Assembly (NCBI GenBank): GCA_042573625.1
Contig: JBHPCZ010000049.1
Coordinates: 1-22,973 of the forward strand
DNA: 22,973 bases
Direction of reading: 5' to 3'
Origin: JBHPCZ01 sp042573625
GTDB lineage: Bacteria; Desulfobacterota; Desulfobacteria; Desulfobacterales; UBA11574
Positions 1 through 8,238 of the stretch are shown here, in pieces. The translations under genes and the position numbers were made by a program. The stretch's first letter is position 1, and each line of letters begins with the position of its first letter. Below the pieces are notes generated by a model. It was not told where the DNA came from. It saw nothing but the letters and a program-made list of their open reading frames with translations, and made no database searches.

Positions 1-188
1 CCTATCCAGTCAAAGGAAAACAAAACGTAACACTGCAAAACCGTTTATTACTTAGGGAATAGTCATGACAATTATGAAACAAATCTTATTTTATCCCGTC
101 GTATCTTAAAGATGTTACAGTCGGTTCAATTTTATCTGTCTAAACACAGGCTGAAAGCTTTTTTTCAATAATACAAAAGAATAAAATC

Positions 189-872
189 ATGTACAAGATA
201 GGCATCATATCTGATATACATAGCAACCTGGCAGCACTGAAAATCGCGCTCGATATTCTGCAGCAGGAGAGCGTTAAGGAAATATTTGTTTGCGGAGATA
301 TCGTGGGATATGGAAAGTCCCCTAATGAGTGTTGTGAAGTGTTCCGTGATCTGGATTGTAAGGTTGTGGCAGGAAACCACGATTGGGCGGTCGCCGGTCT
401 CACCGAATACAAAGACTCTTTTTCCGGAAAAGCGAGGGAAGGCATTGATCTCACGCGAGATGTGATTGAAAACGATAATTTAAAATGGCTTCAGGATTTG
501 CCGGTTTATCATCGTGAAGGTGACATGGAATTCGTCCACTCATCCCTGATCGCACCGGAAGAGTGGTATTATCTAACGATAGGGTCCGTGTACGGAGATT
601 CGATCTGGCAGGATGTGAGAGAAAACTTTGAGATTCTAAAGGGCCGATTCTGTTTTGTGGGACACACCCATGTACCGGCTATTTTTCTGGAGAGAAAACC
701 GGGTAAAATCAAACCTATTGAACCGAACGCGCCATATTATGATCTGGAAGGGCATAGGGCTATCATTGACGTAGGAAGCGTCGGGCTGCCGAGAAACCGG
801 TCAGGAAAAGCAAGCCTTGTTATTTATGACCGTGATATGGATAGGATCTGGTTTAAGCGGTTTAAAGAATAG
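189..872 (+). CDS. calcineurin-like metallophosphoesterase (YfcE/MJ0936-type phosphodiesterase)
   Basis: This 227-aa cytosolic protein belongs to the two-metal calcineurin-like phosphoesterases that hydrolyse phosphodiesters or phosphomonoesters. All family metal-ligand motifs are visible: Asp9 and His11 in SDIHSN, Asp37 in GDIVGYG, Asn63-His64-Asp65 in GNHD, His117 in VHSS, and His159/His161 in GHTHVP. The length matches the short bacterial YfcE/MJ0936 group, with no extra domain and no signal peptide. The natural substrate cannot be told from sequence. No good Shine-Dalgarno sequence precedes the ATG, and no better in-frame start is seen. It stands alone: the next gene begins about 60 nt downstream and is unrelated. 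The fold is near certain; the biological role is open. Confidence 0.9.
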   Translation: MYKIGIISDIHSNLAALKIALDILQQESVKEIFVCGDIVGYGKSPNECCEVFRDLDCKVVAGNHDWAVAGLTEYKDSFSGKAREGIDLTRDVIENDNLKWLQDLPVYHREGDMEFVHSSLIAPEEWYYLTIGSVYGDSIWQDVRENFEILKGRFCFVGHTHVPAIFLERKPGKIKPIEPNAPYYDLEGHRAIIDVGSVGLPRNRSGKASLVIYDRDMDRIWFKRFKE

Positions 873-933
873 CCTCTTTTTCTCCACCGAATATACGGTG
901 CTTTCGGTTTCTCGGTGAAAAGGGTGATTGGAA

Positions 934-1326
934 ATGTATCTGCCCCAACACAACGATGCATGCTTCAAAAGATGGAATAATACCTATGAAGAGATCCACA
1001 AGTTCCTGGATCAATATCAAGAGGCATATGTAGATAATCGTTATGCCCACCGAAGGCTTCTGCATCACAGTTTGGGTGTTGAACTGGTAGTTAAAGCGTT
1101 TGGAGAGGAAGCCCGCAAGGCCGCAGACCTGCACATCCGCCAGGATATATACGGAATGAAAGTGCAACCATCTGAAGAAGGGCAGTTGCCAAAGGATTGG
1201 ACATTTTATAACTCCATAGCGGATGTTCAACGTCTTGATAAGGAATTGTTAGACAGGCAGAATAGAGAGCTCAGGATACTGTATGGAGATGAGGTTTTTG
1301 GTAAGGCTGAGGCCGGAAAAATCTAA
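934..1326 (+). CDS. small conserved protein with RHxxxHHS-like motif (DUF6915-like, tentative)
   Basis: This is a 130-aa soluble protein. I chose the ATG at 934 because AGGGTG at 921-926 lies 7 nt upstream; an in-frame TTG at 928 would sit almost on the Shine-Dalgarno sequence. The central part reads YAHRRLLHHSLGVELV, followed by KAFGEEARKAADLHIRQDI. The pattern of an arginine/histidine-rich helix (R..LHHS.G), then a phenylalanine-glycine turn and a second conserved histidine, resembles DUF6915-type proteins from memory. That match is weak and should be confirmed. There are no transmembrane segments, signal peptide or recognisable catalytic motif beyond the histidine cluster. It may be cargo of a small accessory patch together with the broken macro-domain gene just downstream. 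Confidence 0.6.
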   Translation: MYLPQHNDACFKRWNNTYEEIHKFLDQYQEAYVDNRYAHRRLLHHSLGVELVVKAFGEEARKAADLHIRQDIYGMKVQPSEEGQLPKDWTFYNSIADVQRLDKELLDRQNRELRILYGDEVFGKAEAGKI

Positions 1327-1574
1327 ATTCAAAAATCCCGTACATGATCGCCGCACCGACAATGATATCGCCGGGCCCGGTGAGCGCGGCAAACTGCTTT
1401 TTTGCCATGAGTGCCGTGCTGCAAACTGCCTACCGGAATGATAACCTGGTTAAAAAGGTGTTTTGTCCGGGCCTGGCTACCGGTACTGGGCGTGTAGATC
1501 CGACCATTGCAGCCAGAGAAATGGCCAATGCATACAAAAAATGGAATCAAAAGGTTGGCAATAAAAATGGATAA
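1326..1574 (+). pseudogene. macro-domain (Appr-1"-p processing-like) protein, C-terminal remnant
   Basis: The reading frame starting inside 1326 encodes IPYMIAAPTM, then MSAVLQTAYRN, VKKVFCPGLATGTGRVDP and AAREMANAYKKW before a TAA at 1572-1574. In macro-domain proteins the order 'apTM...VFCPGLaTGtGrv...aA.qMa.AY..W' forms the C-terminal part that closes the ADP-ribose pocket. The N-terminal half, including the nucleotide-binding strand and the Asn/Gly loops, is missing: the frame upstream of 1326 lies inside the preceding gene. Homology begins before the first ATG (1344), so translation from 1344 would not give a whole domain. I read this as a truncated remnant rather than a functional gene. 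The stop overlaps the start of the next CDS. Confidence 0.65.
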
Positions 1575-2214
1575 AAGAATAGAAAGAAACCTGTTATCTT
1601 ACAGATCAAATTGGCAAGGCTACGAAGTACTTTACAGGGGAAGAGCAATTGGCTGGTGCGGTCTAAGCCGTGTCTATTCATTGTCCGATTATGATTATTG
1701 GTCGGAGGATAGGTTTAACGAATCAATACATAGAAATATCAAAGCCGCAAAGAAAGACGTTGAAGATTTGGTGAATGGGCGAGGAAAAGAAAAATATTTG
1801 GCATCAATCGACAAATTGGAACAAAACATGTTCTTTTGTGCCGCTTGCAAGAACCATTTTTATCTCTATTCCCAAACAAACATCCCCTGGTTTAATTCAA
1901 CCATGGATATGATGGTGACAGCGGGCTTTTGCCCTACGTGTCTTCCCGAAGCCATTAAGGAGGCAAAAAGATTTATCGACAAGGCAAAACATCGTGATCA
2001 AAGCAAAAGCGGACATCGATTGAAAAACAATATCATTATAGAACACGTGGCAAGATTCTTCGAAAGATATTGCGAAGCAACCAGACACAGGGCTATATTG
2101 GAATTCAGCAATGAAATACGAGATGCCGTTTCTGCTGACGCTGCGACATCGAAGATAAACGACTACCTCGACAAACTATCTTCACGTGAGATTGAATTGC
2201 CGGTTCCATATTAG
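1567..2214 (+). CDS. hypothetical protein with two CxxC pairs (zinc-knuckle-like)
   Basis: I do not recognise this 215-aa protein. The ATG at 1567 overlaps the end of the macro-domain remnant (ATGGATAA). An upstream in-frame ATG at 1507 would add about 20 residues encoded within that remnant and is less likely. Four cysteines form two pairs, Cys91/Cys94 (FFCAACKNHF) and Cys122/Cys125 (FCPTCLPE), a spacing that suits one structural zinc site. Highly basic and amphipathic helices flank this site, and the C-terminus is helical. There are no transmembrane segments or signal peptide. Its stop (TAG 2212-2214) lies 23 nt before the valS start, so the two may be co-transcribed. A nucleic-acid-binding or scaffold role is possible but not shown. 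Confidence 0.65.
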   Translation: MDKRIERNLLSYRSNWQGYEVLYRGRAIGWCGLSRVYSLSDYDYWSEDRFNESIHRNIKAAKKDVEDLVNGRGKEKYLASIDKLEQNMFFCAACKNHFYLYSQTNIPWFNSTMDMMVTAGFCPTCLPEAIKEAKRFIDKAKHRDQSKSGHRLKNNIIIEHVARFFERYCEATRHRAILEFSNEIRDAVSADAATSKINDYLDKLSSREIELPVPY

Positions 2215-2237
2215 TGTCAGGTCTAAGGACAAAAGCC

Positions 2238-5200
2238 ATGCCAAATGAACTGCAGAAGGTATATCAACCGTTAGAGATTGAAGAAAAAATCACGAAGCTC
2301 TGGATGGAATCGGAGGCTTTCACTGTTTTTTCCGATCAACGCGATAGAAATGATAGATATGTAATAATGATGCCATTGCCCAACGTGACCGGCGCACTCC
2401 ATATGGGACACGCCATGGATAATACGTTACAGGATCTCTTAATACGCTGGAATCGTATGATGGGTAAAAACACACTTTGGCAACCCGGTACCGATCACGC
2501 CGGAATAGCGACTCAGGCCGTTGTTGAGAAACGTCTTTTCGAGCTGGATGGAAAGACTCGGCACGATATTGGAAGAGAAGCTTTGGTGCAACTCATCTGG
2601 CAGTGGAAGGACGAATACCAGGAAAGAATCGTCAAGCAGCAGATTCGGATGGGCTGTTCATGCGATTGGAACCGGCAACGTTTTACCATGGATGAGGTAT
2701 GCAGCGCTGCTGTGCGTGAGGCGTTTTACCGGCTGTTTCGATTTCGTCTGATATACCGCGATTATCGAATAGTGAACTTGGATTGTGAGCTCCAGACCGT
2801 GGTGGCGGATGATGAAATATATCACCAAACCATCCATGGTAACTTTTGGTATATTCGTTATCCGGTGATAAACAGAAGGGCCGGTGAGCCAGAGTATGTC
2901 GTCGTTGCGACGACCAGACCGGAAACGATGCTTGGAGATACCGCGGTGGCGTGTCATCCAGATCCAATCAAAGAGCTGGAGCAGCGTATCAATGAACAAA
3001 CTCAAAAAATAACTGGGGCAACGGAAAAAGATCGTCCTAAAGCTGAAGAGAAGCTCAAGCAGCTCAAGAAGTACAAAGATACTCAATATGAAAACCTTAA
3101 ACAATTAACTGACATGGCCAAATCCGGCAGGAAAGTTTTACTGCCAATAATGAACCGCGAATTGCCCTTGATTATAGATGATTGGGTTAAGCCGGAAATG
3201 GGCTCAGGCTGCGTTAAGATAACCCCGGCGCACGATCCAAATGATTATGAGGTATGGAAACGCCACAAAGGCGATGTTGATATCGTTGGTATTATGAATT
3301 CAGACGGTTCACTTAATACCCATGCCGGCAAGTATGCCGGGCTGGATCGGTTTACGGCCCGAAAGAGAGTAGTAGAAGACTTGCAAAAATTAGAATTAAT
3401 CGAAGCGATTGAAGAAAGAGAAATAGACATTGGCTATTCCGATCGATCAAAAACATTGATTGAACCATTCCTGTCCAAACAATGGTTCATACGTATGGAA
3501 GATGTAGAAGGCGGGGTGGTCTTTGGGCGTGATACGGAAAATGAGTTCAAAGAAACAGGTCTTGCCCAGGCAGCTGTCAACGCTGCCAATGGTGCCTGGA
3601 AAACGCCCTCAGGAAACAGGCTCACATTTCATCCAGAACGTTATGAGAGGATGTACACGAATTGGCTTTCAGAAAAGCGCGATTGGTGCATCAGCCGACA
3701 GCTTTGGTGGGGGCATCGTATTCCGGTATGGACCATCAGTTGTGAAAGCGTAACATCCCTGATTGAACTGTTGGATCAACTGCCCGCCCACACTAACCAA
3801 GGCATGTGGGTATGGATTGTTGACGCAAACGGTGAACAGCATCTACCGGATGATGCATTCAAGCTTGACACCAAAAACAAGGGTCCTATTGAGATTCAAG
3901 TCTGCCTTCGAGATCAAGCGTCCGAGGATAGGTTTGCAGATTCACTGGAGGCTTTGGGTTTGAAGCAGGATCCGGATGTTCTCGATACCTGGTTCAGCTC
4001 CGCCTTGTGGCCGTTTAGTACTCTTGGGTGGCCTGACCCTGAAACAGCTCAAATTGACCGAGGCCAGACGCCGCTCGCCTCAATGGATGGGAAACCCGAC
4101 GCTTTTTCTTACTATTACCCCGGCTCATGCTTGGTTACTGCGCGGGACATCATAACCCTGTGGGTGGCAAGAATGGTCATTTTGGGGCTCTATCTCCATG
4201 GTGATTTGCCTTTTACTGATTGCTTCGTACACGCTAAAATCCTTGACGGGAAGGGTGTTACGATGTCCAAAAGTAAAGGGAATGGAATTGATCCTGTTGA
4301 TATTATTGAACGATATGGTGCTGATGCAATGCGGTATTTGCTTTGTGACATGGAAACCGGCATGCAGGATGTTCGACTCCCCGTACAGGCGACCTGCCCG
4401 CATTGCGATAAACTGGTTGAACTCACCGAAGCCGAGCACGGAAAAACCATATTTACCTATGAATGCACATCATGCAGAAAAGAATTCGATGTTTTAGGAA
4501 CGATGCCAGACATTCCCAATGCTGTTATTTTTAGTGACAGGTTTGAAAAGGGCAGGAATTTTTGCAACAAGCTCTGGAATGCATCTCGTTTCGCCCTCAT
4601 GAACCTTAACAATATCGAGTTCAAACCAATACACCCGGATGAGCTTGAACCTGAGGATCAGTGGATTTTATCGAGACTAAATCGAGCTGTCACAGCGGTC
4701 ACAACCCATCTGCACGCCTATCGACCCTCAGATGCTCTTAAGGCCGGAAGGGATTTTTTCTGGGGAGAACTGTGTGCCTGGTATTTGGAGTTGATCAAAC
4801 CTAGGGTGTATAGCAGCACTCAAGCCCCGATAGCCACACAAGTTCTTGCATTTTGCATGGACCAGGTAATTCGGCTTTTACATCCTTTTTTACCGTTTAT
4901 TACCGAAGCATTATGGTCATATTTAAATATAAAAGCGCCAAGACGGGGAATTCATTCAGAACTGACTGTTTCTGAACTGTGTGTTCATGCGCCTTGGCCC
5001 CGGACACAGTCGGAATGGATGAATGAAACTATAGAAAAGGAATTCAGCGTTGTTCAAAACGTGATAAGCAATCTTCGCGAATTGCGATCGCGTTACAATG
5101 TATCCTCCGGAATTCTCCTTCCTGCTGCGGTTAAATCCACGGGCCCTATTATCAATTTTCTAAAAAAGTATGATCATTTGATTTCAGATCAAGCCCATCT

Positions 5201-5480
5201 CTCTGAGTTGGAATTTGGGGAAGAGGTGTGCATCCCTCATCATGCAGAAGTCAAGAAGGTCGGCGACTTGGAAATATATTTGGGCAACCTGTTTAATAGA
5301 GGCGAAGACCGGGGTAGTCTTGAAAATAAGCTTGCCAAATTGAAAGTGAAATTCGGAAAAAGTGCCGCGAAGCTTGAAAATCCGGATTTCCTAAACAAGG
5401 CGCCTGCTGAGGTTGTTGAGTCAGAACGTAAGAAAATGCTCGAACTTAAGGCTCAGATTGAAACCATAGAAAAAAACTGA
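2238..5480 (+). CDS. valS: valyl-tRNA synthetase
   Basis: This class I aminoacyl-tRNA synthetase charges tRNA-Val. The ATG at 2238 has AAGGA 8 nt upstream; a GTG at 2214 overlapping the previous stop is less likely. From this start it is 1080 aa, longer than typical bacterial ValRS (about 870-950). Visible motifs are HMGH (55-58, the HIGH motif) after PLPNVTGAL, the CP1 editing-domain motif VVATTRPETMLGDTA (222-236), CVKITPAHDPNDYEV (325-339), and TMSKS (675-679, a KMSKS variant). Then come the Asn/Trp-rich FCNKLWNASRF (775-785), an anticodon-binding helical domain and the C-terminal coiled-coil arm (about 1025-1078). Two insertions stand out: a charged helix at about 245-297 in the editing domain, and a zinc-ribbon-like stretch with Cys720/Cys723 and Cys743/Cys746. 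Confidence 0.97.
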   Translation: MPNELQKVYQPLEIEEKITKLWMESEAFTVFSDQRDRNDRYVIMMPLPNVTGALHMGHAMDNTLQDLLIRWNRMMGKNTLWQPGTDHAGIATQAVVEKRLFELDGKTRHDIGREALVQLIWQWKDEYQERIVKQQIRMGCSCDWNRQRFTMDEVCSAAVREAFYRLFRFRLIYRDYRIVNLDCELQTVVADDEIYHQTIHGNFWYIRYPVINRRAGEPEYVVVATTRPETMLGDTAVACHPDPIKELEQRINEQTQKITGATEKDRPKAEEKLKQLKKYKDTQYENLKQLTDMAKSGRKVLLPIMNRELPLIIDDWVKPEMGSGCVKITPAHDPNDYEVWKRHKGDVDIVGIMNSDGSLNTHAGKYAGLDRFTARKRVVEDLQKLELIEAIEEREIDIGYSDRSKTLIEPFLSKQWFIRMEDVEGGVVFGRDTENEFKETGLAQAAVNAANGAWKTPSGNRLTFHPERYERMYTNWLSEKRDWCISRQLWWGHRIPVWTISCESVTSLIELLDQLPAHTNQGMWVWIVDANGEQHLPDDAFKLDTKNKGPIEIQVCLRDQASEDRFADSLEALGLKQDPDVLDTWFSSALWPFSTLGWPDPETAQIDRGQTPLASMDGKPDAFSYYYPGSCLVTARDIITLWVARMVILGLYLHGDLPFTDCFVHAKILDGKGVTMSKSKGNGIDPVDIIERYGADAMRYLLCDMETGMQDVRLPVQATCPHCDKLVELTEAEHGKTIFTYECTSCRKEFDVLGTMPDIPNAVIFSDRFEKGRNFCNKLWNASRFALMNLNNIEFKPIHPDELEPEDQWILSRLNRAVTAVTTHLHAYRPSDALKAGRDFFWGELCAWYLELIKPRVYSSTQAPIATQVLAFCMDQVIRLLHPFLPFITEALWSYLNIKAPRRGIHSELTVSELCVHAPWPRTQSEWMNETIEKEFSVVQNVISNLRELRSRYNVSSGILLPAAVKSTGPIINFLKKYDHLISDQAHLSELEFGEEVCIPHHAEVKKVGDLEIYLGNLFNRGEDRGSLENKLAKLKVKFGKSAAKLENPDFLNKAPAEVVESERKKMLELKAQIETIEKN

Positions 5481-5498
5481 GGGTTATTGGATAGTAAA

Positions 5499-5603
5499 AT
5501 GACAAAAATTATTAAAACTCTCTTGGTCAATGTTATAAAAAAAGAAGCAGAAGAGTTAAGCAGGTACATACAAGAAGAAATACATAATATTGCGAATACC
5601 TAA
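5499..5603 (+). CDS. possible 34-aa small ORF downstream of valS
   Basis: An ATG at 5499, 18 nt after the valS stop, opens a 34-codon frame ending in TAA at 5601-5603. The peptide starts MTKIIKTLLVN and continues as a charged helix rich in Glu and Lys (IKKEAEELSRY). It could be an amphipathic small protein translated from the valS message. Against this, no convincing Shine-Dalgarno sequence precedes it, and so short a frame occurs easily by chance. It fills most of the gap between valS and the convergent trpS, and no hairpin terminator is obvious there. Confidence 0.25.
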   Translation: MTKIIKTLLVNVIKKEAEELSRYIQEEIHNIANT

Positions 5604-5617
5604 ATTTCTGGATAGAA

Positions 5618-6583
5618 TTAATACACCAATCCCACCCGCTCCCTTACTATATGCAAGGTGGGAAGCGCCTTGATCCTGGCTTTTTCTGCACCGGTACGAA
5701 GGACTTCCCTGACATAGTCGGGATTGCGTTCCAGTTCCCGGCGCTTTTGGCGCGCTTCACCAAAGTATTCATACATCCGGGCAAAAAGGTTTTTTTTTAC
5801 CTCGCTGTATTTGAGCCCCCCGGCGCGATAATGATCCGAAAGCTCTGTCTTTTCCGTTTCATCCATAAACAGGGAGATGACCGCAAAAAGATTGCACTTA
5901 TTCGGGTCTTTGGGGGCGTCGACAGGTGTGGAATCGGTGACGATTCCACCTATTTTTTTCTTAAGATTCTTCTCATCAGCAAAGATTTCGATGGTGTTGT
6001 TGTATGACTTGCTCATTTTCCGGCCGTCTATGCCAACCACCGTAGGAAGATCGGGGTTAATCTCCGCTTCGGGGATCACAAAGGTCTCTCCAAACACATG
6101 ATTGAACTTGATGGCAATATCACGGGCGATTTCGAGGTGCTGTTGCTGATCTTGTCCTACTGGAATTTTTTCCGACTGGTAAAGAAGAATATCGGCGGCC
6201 ATCAATACCGGATAAGACAGGAGACCATGGTGAGGGAAGATCCCCTGGGCGATTTTATCCTTATACGAGTGGCTTCTTAGCAGGGTCCCTACAGGTGTAA
6301 TATTGTTGAGGATCCACGTCAGTTCCAAGACCTCCGGCGCATCGGATTGCACCCATAAGATAGCCTTGTCCGGGTCAAGTCCTAAAGCCAGAAAATCTAC
6401 GGCAGCCTCAATTGTTCCCCGGGCGAGCTGCTCCCGGTCTGTCACCGAGGTCAATGCATGATAATTGACGATAAAGCAGTAGAGCTCTGCGGCTTCCTGA
6501 TACTGAATCATGGGCTTCATCATCCCGAAATAGTTGCCAATATGCAGGCTTCCTGACGGTTGGATACCGGATAAAACGCGCAT
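5618..6583 (-). CDS. trpS: tryptophanyl-tRNA synthetase
   Basis: This class I synthetase charges tRNA-Trp in the cytosol. I placed the start at the ATG complementary to 6581-6583 because TAAGGAGT lies about 9 nt upstream on the minus strand and the N-terminus MRVLSGIQPSG is the canonical one. A longer frame to 6625 adds 14 unconserved residues. The protein is 321 aa, normal for bacterial TrpRS. Motifs include GIQPSGSLHIGNYFG with the HIGH-type signature at 14-17, then VQSDAPEV, the AADILLY and VGQDQQQHLE substrate-pocket segments, and GRKMSKSYNN with KMSKS at 189-193. It converges on valS. Its leader would run through the structured region around 6640-6750. Confidence 0.97.
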   Translation of the reverse strand: MRVLSGIQPSGSLHIGNYFGMMKPMIQYQEAAELYCFIVNYHALTSVTDREQLARGTIEAAVDFLALGLDPDKAILWVQSDAPEVLELTWILNNITPVGTLLRSHSYKDKIAQGIFPHHGLLSYPVLMAADILLYQSEKIPVGQDQQQHLEIARDIAIKFNHVFGETFVIPEAEINPDLPTVVGIDGRKMSKSYNNTIEIFADEKNLKKKIGGIVTDSTPVDAPKDPNKCNLFAVISLFMDETEKTELSDHYRAGGLKYSEVKKNLFARMYEYFGEARQKRRELERNPDYVREVLRTGAEKARIKALPTLHIVRERVGLVY

Positions 6584-6660
6584 AGCAGGACACTCCTTAA
6601 TGAAACATAAATTTGAACTCCCCACTGCTTGTCGAAGCTGTGCGGAGATTCCGCGTCAAC

Positions 6661-6713
6661 GGGGCTGCGGGGGTAGGAAATTTAGCCTTTCGCCCTTTGG
6701 GTTCCGCAGCCTT
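6661..6713. other. structured GC-rich stem-loop, unknown repeat or leader RNA
   Basis: GGCTGCGG at 6663-6670 is perfectly complementary to CCGCAGCC at 6704-6711, and the stem extends with G-U pairs on both sides. A small hairpin (CCC TTT GGG) lies in its loop. Just to the left, GCGGA (6642-6646) pairs with TCCGC (6650-6654). The block sits 80-130 nt upstream of trpS on the strand opposite to the sigma gene, so it could be part of the trpS leader. It could equally be a dispersed repeat. Confidence 0.4.
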
Positions 6714-6730
6714 GGCTACTGGAGTTTGAC

Positions 6731-6749
6731 AAAACCGTAACACGGTTTT
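6731..6749. other. perfect 8-bp stem-loop (possible bidirectional terminator or repeat end)
   Basis: AAAACCGT (6731-6738) is followed by AAC and then ACGGTTTT (6742-6749), a perfect 8-bp stem with a 3-nt loop and A/T ends. Such A-stem-T symmetry can terminate transcription in both directions. The stem is short and the T-tract is only four, so termination is weakly supported. It directly abuts the GC-rich structured patch and may mark its edge. Confidence 0.3.
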
Positions 6750-7075
6750 ATGCAATACTTTCTTTAATCTATCTGTAAAAAAAATCAACCTCTATATGAA
6801 ACACAATTCCACAACACAAATAAGGTGATATAAACAACTTCTTAACGTTTCTATTAATAGTTGAGATTGAAATGTAAAAAAGCTGTTTTCTGCAAATACA
6901 ATGATGATATTTTGAGAACATAATATCAAAGAAAACATAATGGTGGTTATAATCTTTTGGGTTTTGAGTTGATTTTAATAAATTCAAAAATTCTGTCATT
7001 TTTTTAAAAAACCTGTGAAGTATTTAGTAAATATAATTTAATTTGTCGACTATCTTGTAAATTATGCGAAAAGCG

Positions 7076-7104
7076 TTGACATTTAGACTCGTTAGGATTA
7101 AAAA
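7076..7104 (+). promoter_or_regulatory. candidate sigma-70-like promoter for the sigma/AAA operon
   Basis: TTGACA at 7076-7081 is a consensus -35 hexamer, followed at 17 bp by TAAAAA (7099-7104), a poor -10. A second -10-like TATAAT lies at 7121-7126 but lacks a matching -35. Two copies of AAAAAGCCTT (7101-7110 and 7162-7171), 61 nt apart, flank this zone and could be operator or activator sites. The element lies 110-140 nt upstream of the sigma-factor start. Confidence 0.3.
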
Positions 7105-7216
7105 AGCCTTAATTTTATTATATAATAAAATTTCTATCATAAAAATAGGATTCTTTTATTGAAAAAGCCTTCCAATCCTTTATTTAGTTAATGGGAATGT
7201 TTCTCGTCTGATAAGG

Positions 7217-8194
7217 ATGGAAATTTTGGCTAAAAAACTAAACGATTTGCAAAACCTCCCGCCTGATGAACTGATCAAGCTATGCCTGGATGGAGATAAA
7301 CCGGCATGGAATGAATTCTTTCGTCGTTATACAAACTTCATAAACCAACAGACAATTAAGGTTTTTGTATTTTACAGCTGCCTTGACCTCGCAAAGGACA
7401 CAGATGTTATTCATGATGTTTACGAACAAATAGTCATAAAGCTATACAAGAAAAATGCACTATCCCAGTTGAAAGATCCTGACAAACTGATCCCATGGCT
7501 CAAGACCGTGGTTAGAAACAAGACTAAAGACTGGGTTGGAAAATATCTCAGCAAAAAAAACCTTCCTGAAAGACAAGCCGAACATTCTACTAAATCCCTT
7601 GAAACACCCATTGGTAAGGATGGCGCTCGCAATTATATAGATATCCTGCCGCATGAAAGTGAATGTGATGCAGAAACGCAGATGAAGCTGAAAAAATTGC
7701 TCATTGCCATAAACAAACTCCGGAACGAAGAGCTGTGGGTGTTTCGATTAAAGCTTCTGTTTTATAACCCATTGGATAAAGAAGAGATCAAACAATTGGA
7801 ACAGTTTACCGGAAAACCTTATAAACGGTTGAAAACCCGGCTGGATGAGATAATGGAAAAACTGTTGAAAAAAAAGAATAAAAAAGAGCAAGATTTACAA
7901 TCTTCTTCAAGGGTTTGGTCTCTGATCCGTTACCTTGAGACTGCTCTTCTCAAGGATCTCAAAGAACAGAGTTTTTCCGATGATGAACGGCGAGAAAGGG
8001 AAAGTGAAATTGATCGACGTAGGAAAAGAATGGAAGCTCTTTTGCGCTCCGCGGAACAGTTCATAGAACCATCAAACGAGGAAGTCGCAGACATACTGGA
8101 TCTGGAAGTCGGGCAGGTGAGCGTGCTAAGGCATAGGGCCCGGAAAAAACTCAGATCGATGAATGAGAACGGGTCGGCTGAAAAGAGAAATTGA
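7217..8194 (+). CDS. ECF-type RNA polymerase sigma factor, enlarged
   Basis: This 325-aa protein directs RNA polymerase to a specific promoter set. Residues about 23-112 form a sigma-2 domain: WNEFFRRYTNFI, then DVIHDVYEQIVIKLY and IPWLKTVVRNKTKDWV, the core-binding and -10-recognition pattern. Residues about 285-314 are a sigma-4 helix-turn-helix (SNEEVADILDLEVGQVSVLR then HRARKKLR) that would read the -35. Between them, about 155-218 looks like a degenerate second sigma-4-like unit (NKLRNEELWVFRLK), followed by a charged helix, so it is longer than ordinary ECF factors (about 180 aa). The ATG at 7217 touches its AAGG; a TTG at 7226 has better spacing (8 nt from AAGGA), so the true start may be three codons later. 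The next gene begins 44 nt on and carries a matching anti-sigma-like domain. Confidence 0.88.
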   Translation: MEILAKKLNDLQNLPPDELIKLCLDGDKPAWNEFFRRYTNFINQQTIKVFVFYSCLDLAKDTDVIHDVYEQIVIKLYKKNALSQLKDPDKLIPWLKTVVRNKTKDWVGKYLSKKNLPERQAEHSTKSLETPIGKDGARNYIDILPHESECDAETQMKLKKLLIAINKLRNEELWVFRLKLLFYNPLDKEEIKQLEQFTGKPYKRLKTRLDEIMEKLLKKKNKKEQDLQSSSRVWSLIRYLETALLKDLKEQSFSDDERRERESEIDRRRKRMEALLRSAEQFIEPSNEEVADILDLEVGQVSVLRHRARKKLRSMNENGSAEKRN

Positions 8195-8238
8195 AATGAG
8201 GTTCGAATACTTTCGTCTATTAAGATTGAGGATTTCAA

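Larger units (their letters stand above)
6584..7216. other. intergenic region between divergent trpS and the ECF sigma gene
   Basis: No convincing gene lies in these 633 bases. Short frames on the minus strand (6597-6788, 6769-6999) have no ribosome site and no family resemblance. The left third (about 6638-6728) is distinctly GC-rich and can fold. The rest is very AT-rich, containing only a strong stem-loop at 6731-6749 and, near the right end, a sigma-70-like promoter candidate. The sharp change in composition suggests that the GC-rich patch is a structured RNA or an inserted repeat, while the AT-rich part is regulatory DNA for the plus-strand operon. Confidence 0.6.

Noticed and set aside
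3..62. Short open frame at the left edge ending in TAG (YPVKGKQNVTLQNRLLLRE)
   Set aside because: It could be the last codons of an upstream gene, but 19 codons with no family match cannot be told from chance; positions 1-188 otherwise show nothing I can support.
873..933. Hairpin CACCG/CGGTG after the phosphoesterase as a terminator
   Set aside because: The stem is only 5 bp and no T-tract follows, so it is not a convincing intrinsic terminator.
6584..6760. T-box or other known riboswitch in the trpS leader
   Set aside because: The leader can fold, but the minus strand lacks the T-box sequence AGGGTGGNACCGCG, and the conserved blocks of the c-di-GMP riboswitch do not appear in the right order.
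6769..6999. 76-aa minus-strand frame in the AT-rich gap
   Set aside because: It has no ribosome site, unusual composition (Cys/His/Tyr/Phe-rich, typical of translated AT-rich noncoding DNA) and no family match.
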